Positions 22,972 through 33,735 are shown, counted from the first letter of the stretch. The stretch: 64,000 bases of DNA from Mortierella alpina (GCA_029449245.1 JANATF010000014.1:17501-81500); one strand, 5' to 3'. The notes: generated by a model from the letters alone, not told the origin. Numbers and translations are program-made.

Positions 22972-25900
22972 CTACAACTTCTCCACATTACCACGACCAG
23001 ATCGTCTGACCCGATGCGTAGTGCTGGAGACAGCTTGAGCAATTGAAGCGATTGCAGGAGCCTTTCTCTTAATGCTAGCTGTCACGCTTGTTGCAAGGTG
23101 ATTCTTCAACTCTTCCTTCTGAGTCTTCAGCTTCTTTCGATGCTGCTTCGCGACTACGTGAGGATTCGTCTTGTTAATTCCTTTCCAATATTGGTGGACT
23201 AACTTGTCCGAGTCAAACTGTTCGTAGGGGATGAAGGAGTCTTCATTCTCCGAGTATCCCTTCCAATGAACCTTATAAAGCAATTGGTCGTCTTCTAAGC
23301 TATGTCCTAGAATCGACTCAACTTCGTAGCTCTCCTCAGAGGGCTGCGCCAGGTCTTGGGTTACTACGTTCAATTGCTCAGGAGCATAATGACGAGGCAA
23401 AATGTCACCCGTTGCGTCTTGCAATTCATAAGCACCAAAGCTCGTTCGTCTCACTACTTTAAAAGGGCCGTCCTTTTTAGGAACAAGAGCACCTGCAGCA
23501 ACTGGATCGATCGCCATGACAAATGCGCCAGGTTGAATTTCACGGATGGTATGCGAGTTGTTGAATTTATCAATCATTTTCTTTTGGTTGTCTGAACTAA
23601 TGTCAGAAAGTGCAGGAAATATCAAATGAGTCAAGTATAATAATCTTTTCTCTAAATCATCATCAGATAGCAAGCGACTGTCCGCAGCTGTGAAATTTGA
23701 TATCCCAGGAAACGCTCTACCGTAGAACAAAGAGAACGGTGTAGAGTTATGAAGCGAGACAATTCTCGTGTTCATTTGAAGTTGAACCATGGGTAAGTGC
23801 ACATCCCAATTGGTGGGGTTAGCTTCAATGTTTTTACGAAGAATGTCCTTCATTGACTTGATATGCCTCTCTGCTACTCCGTTACCTCGAGGGTGATACG
23901 GTGTAGACAGACGATGATCAATTGTAAGTGTCTTTGTCATTTCTTTGATAATGCTGTTGACGAACTCTAGCCCATTGTCACTTTGGATGATTTTCGGAAA
24001 GCCGATATCACAAAAGAGACGGAAAAGGCGCTTACTAACTGAAGCAGCATCCTTGGTTCTCAACTCAAATAGAAATACAAATCTAGTACAGACATCAACG
24101 ACTAATAATGCATATTCATAGCCATTAGTGCTCAGCGGAAATTGCGCCAAGTCTATAGCCAAGTGTTCACCAGGTAATTCTGCGTGAATGGCTTTTAAAG
24201 GGTGATAGCCTTTTCTTGCGATATTGTACCGCTGACAAGATGAACACGATTTAACCCAGAGGACACAGTCCTCTTTCAATCTGGGCCACGTTTTATTGTC
24301 TTGATGGATCATGTTCACCATTGATGTAACCCCTAAATGACCAAAGGAATGCGTCTTCTTCAAAATCTCTCTTCGCCTAGATTTCTCAGGAACGTGCCAA
24401 CTCTCAGGATCAGGAATTTGATGCATGAAAGACAATGCAGGCAACTGCACTCCTTCTGGAGATGTTATGCTATCAGGAGTCATTCGAAGAGCAAAGTCTA
24501 CAGAATCAATTGTCTCTGGAACAGATGACACACTGGACATGGCAGCATTACTCTTTGAATGCTTCACGATAGCTGACCTTTTATCTTCTGGCCATAATTC
24601 TTCAGGAAACGCTCTGGATAAAGTGTCAGGGATCACATTCAATATTCCAGGACGATGAATGATTTCAAAGTCATAGCTGAAGATAGTTTCACGCCAATCA
24701 GCCATTATGTTTGACAAACATTTCTGATCCATCAGAAAGGTCAACGGCTTATGATCTGTGAATAAGGTAAAACGTCTGCCCCACAAATAATAGTGAAACT
24801 TCTTTAAAGTAAAGATGATTGCTAGTAGTTCCTTTTTATAAGCCGGATACCGCTTCTCATGATCACGCAAAGCACGCGAAGTGAAAGAGATATAATTAAT
24901 CTTACTATCGTCTTTTTCGCCTAATGGTAACTGATAAGCCATACCAGCAATCCCTTCATTAGAAGCATCCGTTCCTACATACATATGCAGTCTCCAGATT
25001 ACTTGTTTCAATATAGGAGCATAAGGAAATAGCTTTTTAATACCCTCAAAGCACTTCATCTGCAAATCATTCAGTACGAAGCGACCTTTAACATTGCGCA
25101 AAGATTCGAGTGGACCAGCAATAGGACCATATAAAGGCAAGTACTCTCGGAAGTAGTTAAACATGCCCATGTATCTTTGTACTGCCTTGTTGTTGGTAGG
25201 TGGGGCCCATTGTGAAATGTTGGCCACCTTCTCAGGATTTATTCTCCTTCCTTCCTTGTTAACAAGAAATCCTAACAACATAATCTCTGTATGAAAGAGA
25301 TGACATTTCTGACGATTGAGGATGAGCTTCGCTTGTGTCAATCTGTCCACAATTATTTTAGCTTGCTCTAAATGATCCTCCTTCGTATGAGAGAAAATAA
25401 CCGAATCATCAACATAGATGCCAGCGAACTGGAGGTCACCGAGGAGGTAAGACATGCCTCTTTGAAAGATGCTCGTCATTGGTTTCAAACCAAAGGGAGC
25501 TCTTGCAAACATGTACTGTTTTCCTTCATAGGTGAAAGCTGTATACGGCTGACTTTCTTTTGAAAGTGGCAGTCGATGGTACGCTTGCGTCAGATCAAAG
25601 GTAGAATAATACTTATGACCAGCAGCCTTTTTGAGTAGATCTGGAATCAGTGGCAACGGGAACGTGTCTGATTTTAATAATTGTTTGTTCAGCACTCTCG
25701 GGTCTAGGCACACTCGGTACTTCAACACTTTACCATCCATATCTCTTCTGGCTGCTAACGTCAGCGAGTTATTATAGGGATTGCCTTTCGGCGCAAGGAC
25801 GATGACACCATCATCCCCCCATTGTTTGATCTGACGTGCGACCTCTGCACCTTGTGAATGTGCATGGAACGGCCTGGATTTGACATTAATTACGCAGTCT

Positions 25901-28212
25901 GCCGGCAATTTCAACTCTACTTTCAGGATCTCAAGCTCACAATAGCTTTTGGGATCGATTGCAGAGTTGCGCTCCAGTGCAGGTTCCAGTTCCTTCAGGA
26001 AATGTGCCTTGTCCGCTAAGAACTCGGGCGTGTTTTCTGTGTCAGGAACAGCATCTGGCAAGATAGATGGTTTTTCATCATCATAGATCCAGATATCAGT
26101 CAAAGGAGGCGGTTTGGGCATGCGGACACCTCCGACATAGTACCCAAAGCGAGGAAACAAGTCCATGCCGATATAAAAATCGTAATAAGGTATGTTCATA
26201 ACACTTATTTGACACGAAACCGATCTGTCATTACATACAAGATCAACTTTGTCGCATGTAAGCATGTTTTCAGCTTTCATTCCAGCTTCTCCTAACTCAA
26301 TTGGTCCTGGTAGCCTGGCTACTTTGATTCCCATCTCTCTAGCAATGGCTAAATCGATATACGAATCTGTGGATCCACAATCAAGTACAGCGGTAAGTTC
26401 TTTGCCATTGGCATATATCTTTACCGAAATCCGATTATCACCTTCTTGAGCACCTCTGAAAGCACAAAGTCTCTTTGTTGGTGTATAAGGATCAAATTCA
26501 GCAAAATAGCGGGCAACATCAGCATGTTTATTGATATGAACATCATTAATCTTCTCCGCTAAAATAGTGTCCAAGCTCGAACTACGGATCATATCGACCT
26601 CTTGAGTCATGGCGGCCAAACGCTTGGCATGGACAGGCTGCAGTTCAATAACAGCAGGCGCCTTCTGCATGGCCGACACCGAACGGATATGGCCATGAGC
26701 AGACGACTTGTGCTTCTTGAACTGAGGTCTCAGTTCAGGATGCAATACGTAGCATTGGGCTGGAGCATGGGTGCTGGAAGTGCACCTCTCCTTGCTACAA
26801 GGCTGGCGAGTATCCTTGCGAGGATGCTTGCCCTTGTTAGGCTGCGGGATCATAGGCTTCTTCACAAAAGCAACCGGAGTGGCCGACTGACTCGCAATCT
26901 CAATGGACTTGAATCGGGCTTTAAACCACTTGGCCCAATCAGTCTTGCGACCTGGAAATTGGGTGCTGTCAGCACGGACACAATCCAAAAAGGCGGCGAC
27001 ATTGGGTAATTCAACCATCTTTGGATACTTTGCCGTGATAGCCTTCTGTCCCTCATCAGGCAACCCAGCAAACAAAGACTCTATGACTAGAGTCTCGTAA
27101 GCCGAGTCCTTGAGTCCTGACGCTTCCATCAGCAATTCGACTTTGCCCGCATAGAGGTGGACGTCGGTGAATGTTGCAGTGTCGAGGGCGAAAACCTGCT
27201 TGACAGCCTCCGACTTAAGAAGGTCAACGCGAAATAGCTCGCGCACACACTTCTCAATCGGAAACCAAGTGTCAATCGACGTATAGTCGAAATACACTGG
27301 TCCATCCGCCTCCTGCACGGCCTCCATTTGGGTTGCCAAGTCCTTGCCCATTGTCACGAGTGACTCCTCCAACAAGCGTACCTCGATGCCGGCTTTTCTA
27401 AAGGCCTTCATCATGTACTGGCTTGCTAGGATCGCAAACAGGCTGCCGAGATGCAACTTATAAAAGTCGCGGAACTCTCGCAAAAACCTGTTGATCACTC
27501 GCACAATCTCCAAAGCTGCCAGGTCCTCCTTGCCCTGCAATTTCAACTTGAATTCTGGCTCGTCAGGGAAGCTTTTAGGAAGCAGTCTCGAGAAGTCAAT
27601 CTTCTCGCTGTTTTGGAAAACAGGAACAACCTTTTCCTTCAAGCAGCGCCTGATGTCGCAATGCCAGATGCTCGCCGAATTAAATTGGGCGACCAATGAT
27701 CCTGACGCTTCATCTGCGTCCTGCACGTCCGAAGCCGGCGACTGCTGCTCATCTCGATATTGATGATCGAGAGGCTGCGGTCGCATTTGCATCCAGTGTC
27801 GATGCACCGTGTCGAAATCCCTAACAGCATTGTCGAGATCTCGTTGGGCATCTTCCACTTTCGCATCATGCTTAGCTGCATTACGCCGACGTTGAGCATC
27901 AGTGAGGGTTGCATCCTTGCTGTCGAGCTGCTTTAGTTTGCGCACGGCAACTTTAGTGTCCATGTAGCGACTCAAAGCATCCTGCTTATCCCTGTTGGCT
28001 TCCTCGACCTCCCTCTCCAACTTCTGGAACATGGAAAGTTTGTCATCCGAAGCATCGATAGACCATACGTCCATATCAGCTTCCCCAGTATGCGCTGAGG
28101 GTGGATCACCAGATGCCATTACGACGTCCTCAGGAATAGCTGAGGCACTATCGTTAGAAGCCATGCGGTAATAAAAAGCAAAGCGGAAAAAAGGAGGTTC
28201 AAGCGATACCAA
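22972..28212 (-). CDS. Gypsy chromovirus Gag-Pol polyprotein (1,746 aa)
   Basis: One uninterrupted frame. The N-terminal ~480 residues are Gag-like with a coiled segment and a Cys-rich CSKERCTSSTHAPAQC motif. The protease-like motif is AVLDCGSTDSYID near residue 608 (DCG where DSG/DTG is usual). Reverse transcriptase has FDLTQAYHRLPL and GIYVDDSVIF (YVDD) near 934. RNase H starts at VGTDASNEG near 1082 and includes FTDHKPL. Integrase has the HHCC finger (GHLGVT...CSSCQRY) near 1290-1325 and the DDE residues in IDLAQF, QSDNG and VAERH (~1350-1442). A C-terminal chromodomain (YEVESILGH...YKVHWKGY) lies near 1627-1680. The order PR-RT-RH-INT-CHD identifies a chromovirus. All domains look intact except for the unusual protease motif. 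Confidence 0.97.
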   Translation of the reverse strand: MVSLEPPFFRFAFYYRMASNDSASAIPEDVVMASGDPPSAHTGEADMDVWSIDASDDKLSMFQKLEREVEEANRDKQDALSRYMDTKVAVRKLKQLDSKDATLTDAQRRRNAAKHDAKVEDAQRDLDNAVRDFDTVHRHWMQMRPQPLDHQYRDEQQSPASDVQDADEASGSLVAQFNSASIWHCDIRRCLKEKVVPVFQNSEKIDFSRLLPKSFPDEPEFKLKLQGKEDLAALEIVRVINRFLREFRDFYKLHLGSLFAILASQYMMKAFRKAGIEVRLLEESLVTMGKDLATQMEAVQEADGPVYFDYTSIDTWFPIEKCVRELFRVDLLKSEAVKQVFALDTATFTDVHLYAGKVELLMEASGLKDSAYETLVIESLFAGLPDEGQKAITAKYPKMVELPNVAAFLDCVRADSTQFPGRKTDWAKWFKARFKSIEIASQSATPVAFVKKPMIPQPNKGKHPRKDTRQPCSKERCTSSTHAPAQCYVLHPELRPQFKKHKSSAHGHIRSVSAMQKAPAVIELQPVHAKRLAAMTQEVDMIRSSSLDTILAEKINDVHINKHADVARYFAEFDPYTPTKRLCAFRGAQEGDNRISVKIYANGKELTAVLDCGSTDSYIDLAIAREMGIKVARLPGPIELGEAGMKAENMLTCDKVDLVCNDRSVSCQISVMNIPYYDFYIGMDLFPRFGYYVGGVRMPKPPPLTDIWIYDDEKPSILPDAVPDTENTPEFLADKAHFLKELEPALERNSAIDPKSYCELEILKVELKLPADCVINVKSRPFHAHSQGAEVARQIKQWGDDGVIVLAPKGNPYNNSLTLAARRDMDGKVLKYRVCLDPRVLNKQLLKSDTFPLPLIPDLLKKAAGHKYYSTFDLTQAYHRLPLSKESQPYTAFTYEGKQYMFARAPFGLKPMTSIFQRGMSYLLGDLQFAGIYVDDSVIFSHTKEDHLEQAKIIVDRLTQAKLILNRQKCHLFHTEIMLLGFLVNKEGRRINPEKVANISQWAPPTNNKAVQRYMGMFNYFREYLPLYGPIAGPLESLRNVKGRFVLNDLQMKCFEGIKKLFPYAPILKQVIWRLHMYVGTDASNEGIAGMAYQLPLGEKDDSKINYISFTSRALRDHEKRYPAYKKELLAIIFTLKKFHYYLWGRRFTLFTDHKPLTFLMDQKCLSNIMADWRETIFSYDFEIIHRPGILNVIPDTLSRAFPEELWPEDKRSAIVKHSKSNAAMSSVSSVPETIDSVDFALRMTPDSITSPEGVQLPALSFMHQIPDPESWHVPEKSRRREILKKTHSFGHLGVTSMVNMIHQDNKTWPRLKEDCVLWVKSCSSCQRYNIARKGYHPLKAIHAELPGEHLAIDLAQFPLSTNGYEYALLVVDVCTRFVFLFELRTKDAASVSKRLFRLFCDIGFPKIIQSDNGLEFVNSIIKEMTKTLTIDHRLSTPYHPRGNGVAERHIKSMKDILRKNIEANPTNWDVHLPMVQLQMNTRIVSLHNSTPFSLFYGRAFPGISNFTAADSRLLSDDDLEKRLLYLTHLIFPALSDISSDNQKKMIDKFNNSHTIREIQPGAFVMAIDPVAAGALVPKKDGPFKVVRRTSFGAYELQDATGDILPRHYAPEQLNVVTQDLAQPSEESYEVESILGHSLEDDQLLYKVHWKGYSENEDSFIPYEQFDSDKLVHQYWKGINKTNPHVVAKQHRKKLKTQKEELKNHLATSVTASIKRKAPAIASIAQAVSSTTHRVRRSGRGNVEKL

Positions 28213-28910
28213 GACTGGACTTTTATTATGTCAACAGTTTCGATTCTCAAACACTACAGCTTACAGTCTATAGGATGATTACACGAGACTACCCTGCTAT
28301 AGGTCTTGTCTCTAACACACCAAGTGATAGTCGAAACACACACAAGGAATACTTGGAGTCAAAAGACTATGCAAGTAAAATTATCGGTCGAAGCTCAGCT
28401 GCTTGAGGAAGAATTTTCCGTCAGCTAGAACACAACAACACAACAACAATTAAAACTTTCTGGCGGAGCTAACCGACAACAGAGAGAATGATTTGCTGAT
28501 GGCACTAGCCAATCAGCAGAGAGGATGATGAATTGCAGGCGGTGAATACCGTCAGACAATCAAAATGATTTGCCGTGGTAAAAACCAAGAACAAATGCAA
28601 AGATATGTAGTGGTTGAAAACAACACTGGAACACGAAGCACTGGATATTTCCAAGAACAGCGGATCACGCAGCGATGTGCAGCCAAGACACAAAAGAGCA
28701 CACAAGTTCGATCTTCGAAACAGGATTCAACAGGAACAAGCCTATTGGGTCTTTTTCTGGATCTTGCTTGAGCAATGATAAACGACAAAGGAGAGGTCCC
28801 AATTGCAAACAGTGAAAGATGGATGATAGAATCTCAATGGATGCAAATCAAACACACTTGAAGATGGATGCAATGGATGGATGCCGACTCTTTAGTACGT
28901 TGAAAAAAAA
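28213..28910. other. Gypsy 5' leader
   Basis: About 700 bases between the 5' LTR and the gag-pol start (minus strand). The base run after the LTR (minus-strand TTTTTTTTCAACGTACT) does not look like a known tRNA 3'-end complement. No gene is seen. Confidence 0.7.
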
Positions 28911-29122
28911 TGTGATATTCTCTAGGGGTAAACTTACAATACTAACTGGGGACTGAAGTCAACGAGAACAAGAGAGGGTTTTATTGTGGACAGGGATCTG
29001 GAGGACTTATATAGCTCCTCCAGACACCGGTCACGGGAACTCTTAATAATCGTAGAAGTAAAAAGGGACGTGCGACTCAGGTACATACGTGCCTGGGCCC
29101 CACACCAGCATAAAACACCACA
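28911..29122 (-). repeat. 5' LTR of the Gypsy element
   Basis: 212 bp, identical by eye to 22120-22331. It lies upstream of gag-pol on the minus strand and should contain the element's promoter. Confidence 0.96.
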
Positions 29123-29740
29123 ATCGTGATGTACTATGCGATGGTTGAGCTTGCCTTGCTCATTCACTGCTTCCTCCCCCCGGCTATACCACAATGCAGC
29201 CTCGTTGTCATCCTGTTCCACGCCACGGCCATTTTGGTACTGTACATCTGACTGATTTTGAGCATCGCCACAGCTACTCCAGCCTCGCTTGCCGCCAAGT
29301 ACCACTCCAAAGCTTTGCCGTAATCTTGCTTCACACCACCACTGTCAGAGTACATACTACCCATCTTCAGCATGGCCTTTGCTGATTCATTGCCGCCGGC
29401 AGAACTGTCAAACCAATCCATTGTCCTGCTCTTATCAAGAAACCTGTCCCGTTCTTGACTATATCCATGAACCCCGCGGACTCGCTTGTCTTGAAAACCT
29501 GTTTCAAAGCTTTGAGGTAATGTAATTTCTCGCCGTCGTGCCTTGCGCTCCTCGGCTCTTGTACAACATCTCCGTGTGATGAACACCCTACATCTGCAAG
29601 CACATCCACGACATCAGGTCTCTCGTCAAGCGCGAGCGTCCAGCACATTCGAATACACGCAGCGTAAGCCTTGGGCGTTTCGTCTGGATATTCCTCCAGG
29701 ATGCTGTTCAAGATGCAATAGATCATTTCATCGGGAGTGT
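29123..29740 (-). pseudogene. 5' part of the split kinase-Sel1 paralogue, kinase domain mostly gone
   Basis: Translates in pieces as the segment after the kinase C-lobe (EMIYCILNSILEEYPDETPKAYAACIRMCWTLA) and the first Sel1 repeats (SAKAMLKMGSMY, ALEWYLAASEAG), closely matching the gene at 1602-4491. Frameshifts lie between about 29420 and 29465 and near 29235-29260. The kinase catalytic region is absent: homology stops at about 29740, where the dispersed 235-bp repeat begins. ATCGT at 29123-29127 is the right target duplication of the Gypsy insertion. Confidence 0.9.
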
Positions 29741-29974
29741 TGCATATCGGCCTTGGTCCAGTTAGCTCCATCTCACCATCAGAGATGGAGCGCCTACGCC
29801 CATGAGCACTAGAGCTGTAAACACTTACTGTACGCCCTTGAGCTTCAAGATCGTTGCTAACTAATACTTTACCCAGGTCCACGACCAAAAGTAATAAATA
29901 CCCAATGTGTGGTTCTCTGGAACGACATCTTATTCTCACTATCTTCTTTCCATACAAAAAATCCACAATATTTT
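29741..29974. repeat. Dispersed ~235-bp repeat, copy 2
   Basis: Close copy of 15609-15843, with small differences (an extra TGTA near 29827 and scattered substitutions). It sits exactly where the kinase-Sel1 pseudogene loses homology, so it marks a rearrangement breakpoint or an insertion. Confidence 0.85.
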
Positions 29975-31546
29975 TCACACTGTTTCAGCTGAGGGAAAAT
30001 GTGCTGAAGGGGTTTGTATGTGGAGGATGTGGAGACGGTGTTGCTGTGACTGTTGGTATATTTCTTTCCTCTGACTGATAAGTTGTCCAAATGACAGTGA
30101 GTGTAATAGCTAAAGCAAGTGGAGGTTCTGGGGCTGGGGTCAGGGGAGCTTGGGTGAGAATCGTCTGATCTTATTACAGAGGGTCAACCATCTATTTATC
30201 TATCTTTGTGTGGGCCCGAGCATGGTCGCGTTCCAGTCTCCCACGACTTGGCGTAATCCTTGTTCTGCTCTATTACGAGTCGGCTCGAACTCCTGTTATA
30301 GGGAATGGGCAGATTCCGTTTTGCCCATTCCTCAACTTGATTACTAACCGTGGTCTATATCATGACCTAGTGAGGCCAGACTCGGTTCGTTTATTACGTC
30401 TCCATATTGAAATCCAGGATAGATATGAAATCATTGCAATTCTTCGAGCGAGCTCAAAGATCGCACACTAACTGAAAATCACAAAAACAATACACCTGAG
30501 TTATCAGTGACATGAGAATGACTAGGGCTGAATCAAGAATAAACTAAACAACTTGTATGAGTGCATTAGTGTGGGCTTCACACCAAGTGCTACACCTCCA
30601 ACGAGCAAGCGCTTCGCCTGCAGGCACAGTCCCTCTTCATTATTACAAAAGGCAGACTTTGCCTACTCTTTTACCTTTCTTGTTGCTCTGAGGCTATGGC
30701 CTAGATCAGGAGGACGAGGAGCATGTTGCCCTACTGAGTCCATTTCTGACATGTTGCCTTCTTAGGTCCATTTCTGACCATGTTTCCTTCTTAGGTCCAT
30801 TTCTGACCATATTGCCTTGATGGGTTCATTTCTACCCATGCTGGCTTAAAGATGTTAGGGATGATTAAGGGAATCAGAAATGATTCAAAGATGGCGAGCA
30901 ATTCATATAAAGAGTTGGAGATTGATTGAAAAAAGAACCAAGAGGGATGCAGAGAATTATGAGATGTTACAAATTTATGAGAACGCTTCAGTCACGAATG
31001 TAAACCACAATGGGAGGAAGTGAAGAAAAGTCCAAACTCCTCCCATTGACTCAAAAGAGTCGTAGGTCTCAATGTGTTAGACGAGGGATGATGGAGAAAA
31101 GTTTGTACGAGATCAGCTACGTGACAGCTACAATCCCATTCCTGATGACGTCAGAGCCAGCATCCCCTTAATTGCCTAAGTCAAGGCTGCAGGCAATAAA
31201 AAGCGACATCAAGAATCTGCGTAATTATCACGTGAGATCCCGACGCGCACAGTGACCAGTGGAGTTTGAAGGAGCTCATTGTTAGGGCACGCGTTGTCGA
31301 TTGGCCTAATTCTGTTTTTCCCACTCCTCAGCTTCATTACTAACAGTGGTCTAGAACGCGAATGAGAGGCCCAAACTCGGTTCGTGACACTTCGAGACAT
31401 GAAACAAATTTGCGGGTCAGGGTTAAAGTGAAACGCAATTTCTACTAGCAGCGCAACTCCTCGTTCGTTTCAAAACTCAGAAGAGTTGCGTGTCGGAGCC
31501 ATTTTTTGCGAGCAGACAAGTCCGTAAGTACTCCAACTTTGTACTA
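29975..31546. other. Gene-poor region with short repeats
   Basis: No supportable gene in about 1.57 kb. A tandem of about 29-bp units (TTAGGTCCATTTCTGACCAT type) lies at 30730-30840. A diverged pair of ~90-bp segments (GATTACTAACCGTGGTCTA near 30339 and CATTACTAACAGTGGTCTA near 31335, each followed by ACTCGGTTCGT) lies about 1 kb apart. Confidence 0.55.
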
Positions 31547-31660
31547 CCCCTTAACTCTTCATACAAAGAAAAAAGAGATGTTGTTCTTTCGAACAAATCT
31601 TACAACAGAGTGCTTAATCTCAGCAGATCGACGCAACAGAGCGTCTCTACTGCTTGCAAT
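31547..31660 (-). rRNA. 28S rRNA 3' end fragment, copy 5 (class B, short)
   Basis: CCCCTTAA border, 3'-spacer hairpin and the last ~65 nt of 28S with the class B hairpin, then the homology is lost. It is followed 89 bases later by the near-complete copy 6 in the same orientation. Confidence 0.85.
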
Positions 31661-31748
31661 GCATGATACATTTACTTCGTGCTTCGGTACTGCAGCAGTA
31701 AATGTCCCATGTGCGGCAAAGTGCCATCAAGATTTCTGCGATATGGCA

Positions 31749-32201
31749 CCCCTTAACTTCTCGTACTACAGAGAAAGAAAAAAGTGAGATGTTGTCCTTT
31801 CGAACAAATCTTTACAACAGAGTGCTTAATCTCAGCAGATCGACGCAACAGAGCGTCTCTACTGCTTACAGTACACCGTTGCTTAAAAGTCGTCTGCAAT
31901 GGATTTATCTCTTCCAATATTTGAAATTAACATAGCAGGAGCCTCATGAAGCCTTTCCGCTCCACAAGACCACCCCACGTAATATGATTCAGGACCCGGA
32001 GGTCTATTCGTATTCAACTAAAAATCGGAAAAGGCGGTAATCGTCGCGTTCTAGCACGGATTCTGACTTAGAGGCGTTCAGCCATAATCCAACGGATGAT
32101 AGCTTCGGGCCATTGCTTGCTCAAGCAGGCTCAAATACCAATTATCCGAATGAACGGTTCCTCTCGTACTAAGTTCAATTACTATTGCAACAACATTTCA
32201 T

Positions 32202-32256
<55 letters not shown>

Positions 32257-32300
32257 ATTTGTGGGTGAACAATCCAACGCTTACTGAATTCTGCTTCAGT

Positions 32301-32336
<36 letters not shown>

Positions 32337-32363
32337 AACGTCGCTATGAACGCTTGGCTGCCA
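31749..32363 (-). rRNA. 28S rRNA 3' fragment, copy 6 (class B)
   Basis: Near full-length unit from CCCCTTAACTTCTCGTA to the segment complementary to TGGCAGCCAAGCG. It contains all conserved blocks (GTACGAGAGGAACC, GTCGTGAGACAGG on the minus strand). Its flank (GATATGGCA) matches the flank of copy 1 (AATATGGCA), so the repeated unit extends a little past the CCCCTTAA border. Confidence 0.93.
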
Positions 32364-32658
32364 AAGTCATCTCAACGACCTCAACTAACATCCTGCATCT
32401 CTCCCTCCTACATACAGCATCTCCCTCCTCCCGTCACTTAGAGCTCAGCCAACATGCGGTGAGGAGTGATCACCCTGGGTGTCGAACCCGCATCTTGAGA
32501 CAGGGGTAGCTAGCTAATGGCTTTATCTGTATCAGTGATATCAGGCTCTGTAGAGCCTATTTATTGTCTGGAATCCTTGATTTATGGTTCATTGGGTGTG
32601 TAGCGTGGAGAGTAGCGACAACATAGATGACGATATTATCTCAGAGGCTCTTGGACAC

Positions 32659-33036
32659 TTAGCACGACTGCAAAGATGATTGGGCTCGGGATCCTGGCAT
32701 GTGAGATGCAAGTAAGTTGAATTGACAGAGCTGAAAGCCGTTTGGGTGCGTATCCTTACGGGAATTGTGTCTGATGCAGCCGCAGAAAGTATTGATGTCC
32801 TTCAAGACTACAACCCTGTCCAGACCATTGAGCGTTATCTCTTGGTAAGGTCCACGGCCACAAGGGAAGTTGAAACGTTCGGAGTTTCCGTAATGTCTCC
32901 TCGCGTAGCGTTCAATAGCCCTGGTAATCTGGTCATTGTCGTATGTGTGCGTGCAAGTGCATGTGTGATGTTGAGCTGCTCCAAAGAGTGAGCAGTGGGT
33001 GGCAAATAAGAGGATCGGCCAAAAGACTGACTTCAT
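32659..33036 (-). CDS. Secreted ribonuclease of the T1/U2 family (small, Cys-rich)
   Basis: 125 aa starting at MKSVFWPILLF. Residues ~1-22 form a signal peptide (FWPILLFATHCSLFGAAQ). The rest fits microbial guanyl/purine-specific RNases: an N-terminal Cys pair and YDNDQITRAI, then GPYQEITL (candidate general base Glu), LDRVVVL (Arg) and FCGCIRH (candidate His), ending GFQLCQ as in the family's Cys-closed C-terminus. These RNases cleave single-stranded RNA outside the cell and can act as cytotoxins or in nutrient capture; the biological role here is unknown. The frame upstream of this Met is open but lacks a signal peptide at its start, so this Met is preferred. The 20 residues after LCQ may be an unspliced or divergent tail. 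No signs of inactivation. Confidence 0.78.
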   Translation of the reverse strand: MKSVFWPILLFATHCSLFGAAQHHTCTCTHTYDNDQITRAIERYARRHYGNSERFNFPCGRGPYQEITLNGLDRVVVLKDINTFCGCIRHNSRKDTHPNGFQLCQFNLLASHMPGSRAQSSLQSC

Positions 33037-33735
33037 TCTAGTTGGTGGGAGTGGTGAAATTAGTGACGATGATCTGTTAAGCGTGTGCCCGACGACTGTG
33101 TTTATTGAGGTAAAATCATCCTTCTTAAATACGTGAGGAGGTCGTGGATGAATGGGAAGAGAAAGGCTAGAGGCAAGACTGAGAGGCGATACGATAAGGA
33201 CGAGTAGAGAAAGGATATGGAGAAGAATAAGATTTAGGTCTAATCGAAAACGGGAGACAGGGAAACTCCGAATCAAGGCGCTCTTGGCAAGATTAATGCT
33301 CGTGGTCCTTGCTCTGGCACTGAGCTTATACTTGTCCACTCTCACTGTCATGCATAACGGAACTGGTCAAATCTCCTTGATCTTGCAAGAATACACATCC
33401 TTCGGCGCTCTGTCAGGCACCCAGAAATCTCCTATGCAAGATGCATGAATGCAGATTCCGCGGCGCTCTACCAGGCAATGGGATATATCTTATGCAAGAA
33501 AGCAATGTCATCCAAAATGAAGAAGAGCACAAAAATATATGTGTGTCAGAATGAGAGAAAAAGAAAAGAACACGGATACCGTGTTAGTAGGGAGATTGAG
33601 AAGCAAGGCATGCTGTCGGAAATCCAGAGACAGAAGGGAAAGAATATCATAGCACATACACAAGGAGAGGGGCACGGGAGTGTACGATGGTATGCGAAGT
33701 AAAGAAAATCATCCACCACACATGGATAAACAAAG
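33037..33735. other. Intergenic upstream of the RNase gene, running into purine-rich repeats
   Basis: Open frames on both strands have no recognisable features. The sequence becomes A/G-rich from about 33500, leading into the tandem repeats. It should contain the promoter of the minus-strand RNase gene. Confidence 0.45.

Larger units (their letters stand above)
22120..29122 (-). mobile_element. Complete Ty3/Gypsy chromovirus LTR retrotransposon (~7.0 kb)
   Basis: Flanked by two 212-bp LTRs that I read as identical, starting TGTGATATTC and ending AACACCACA on the + strand (TG...CA). A single intact gag-pol frame lies on the minus strand. A polypurine tract (GAGGGGGGAG) sits directly before the 3' LTR at about 22332-22345. 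It is inserted in a kinase-Sel1 gene with a 5-bp target duplication. Identical LTRs and an intact frame suggest recent transposition. I could not match the primer-binding site to a tRNA. Confidence 0.97.

Noticed and set aside
28890-28910. Gypsy primer-binding site complementary to a tRNA 3' end
   Set aside because: The sequence next to the 5' LTR does not resemble a tRNA 3' end that I know; self-priming is possible but not shown.
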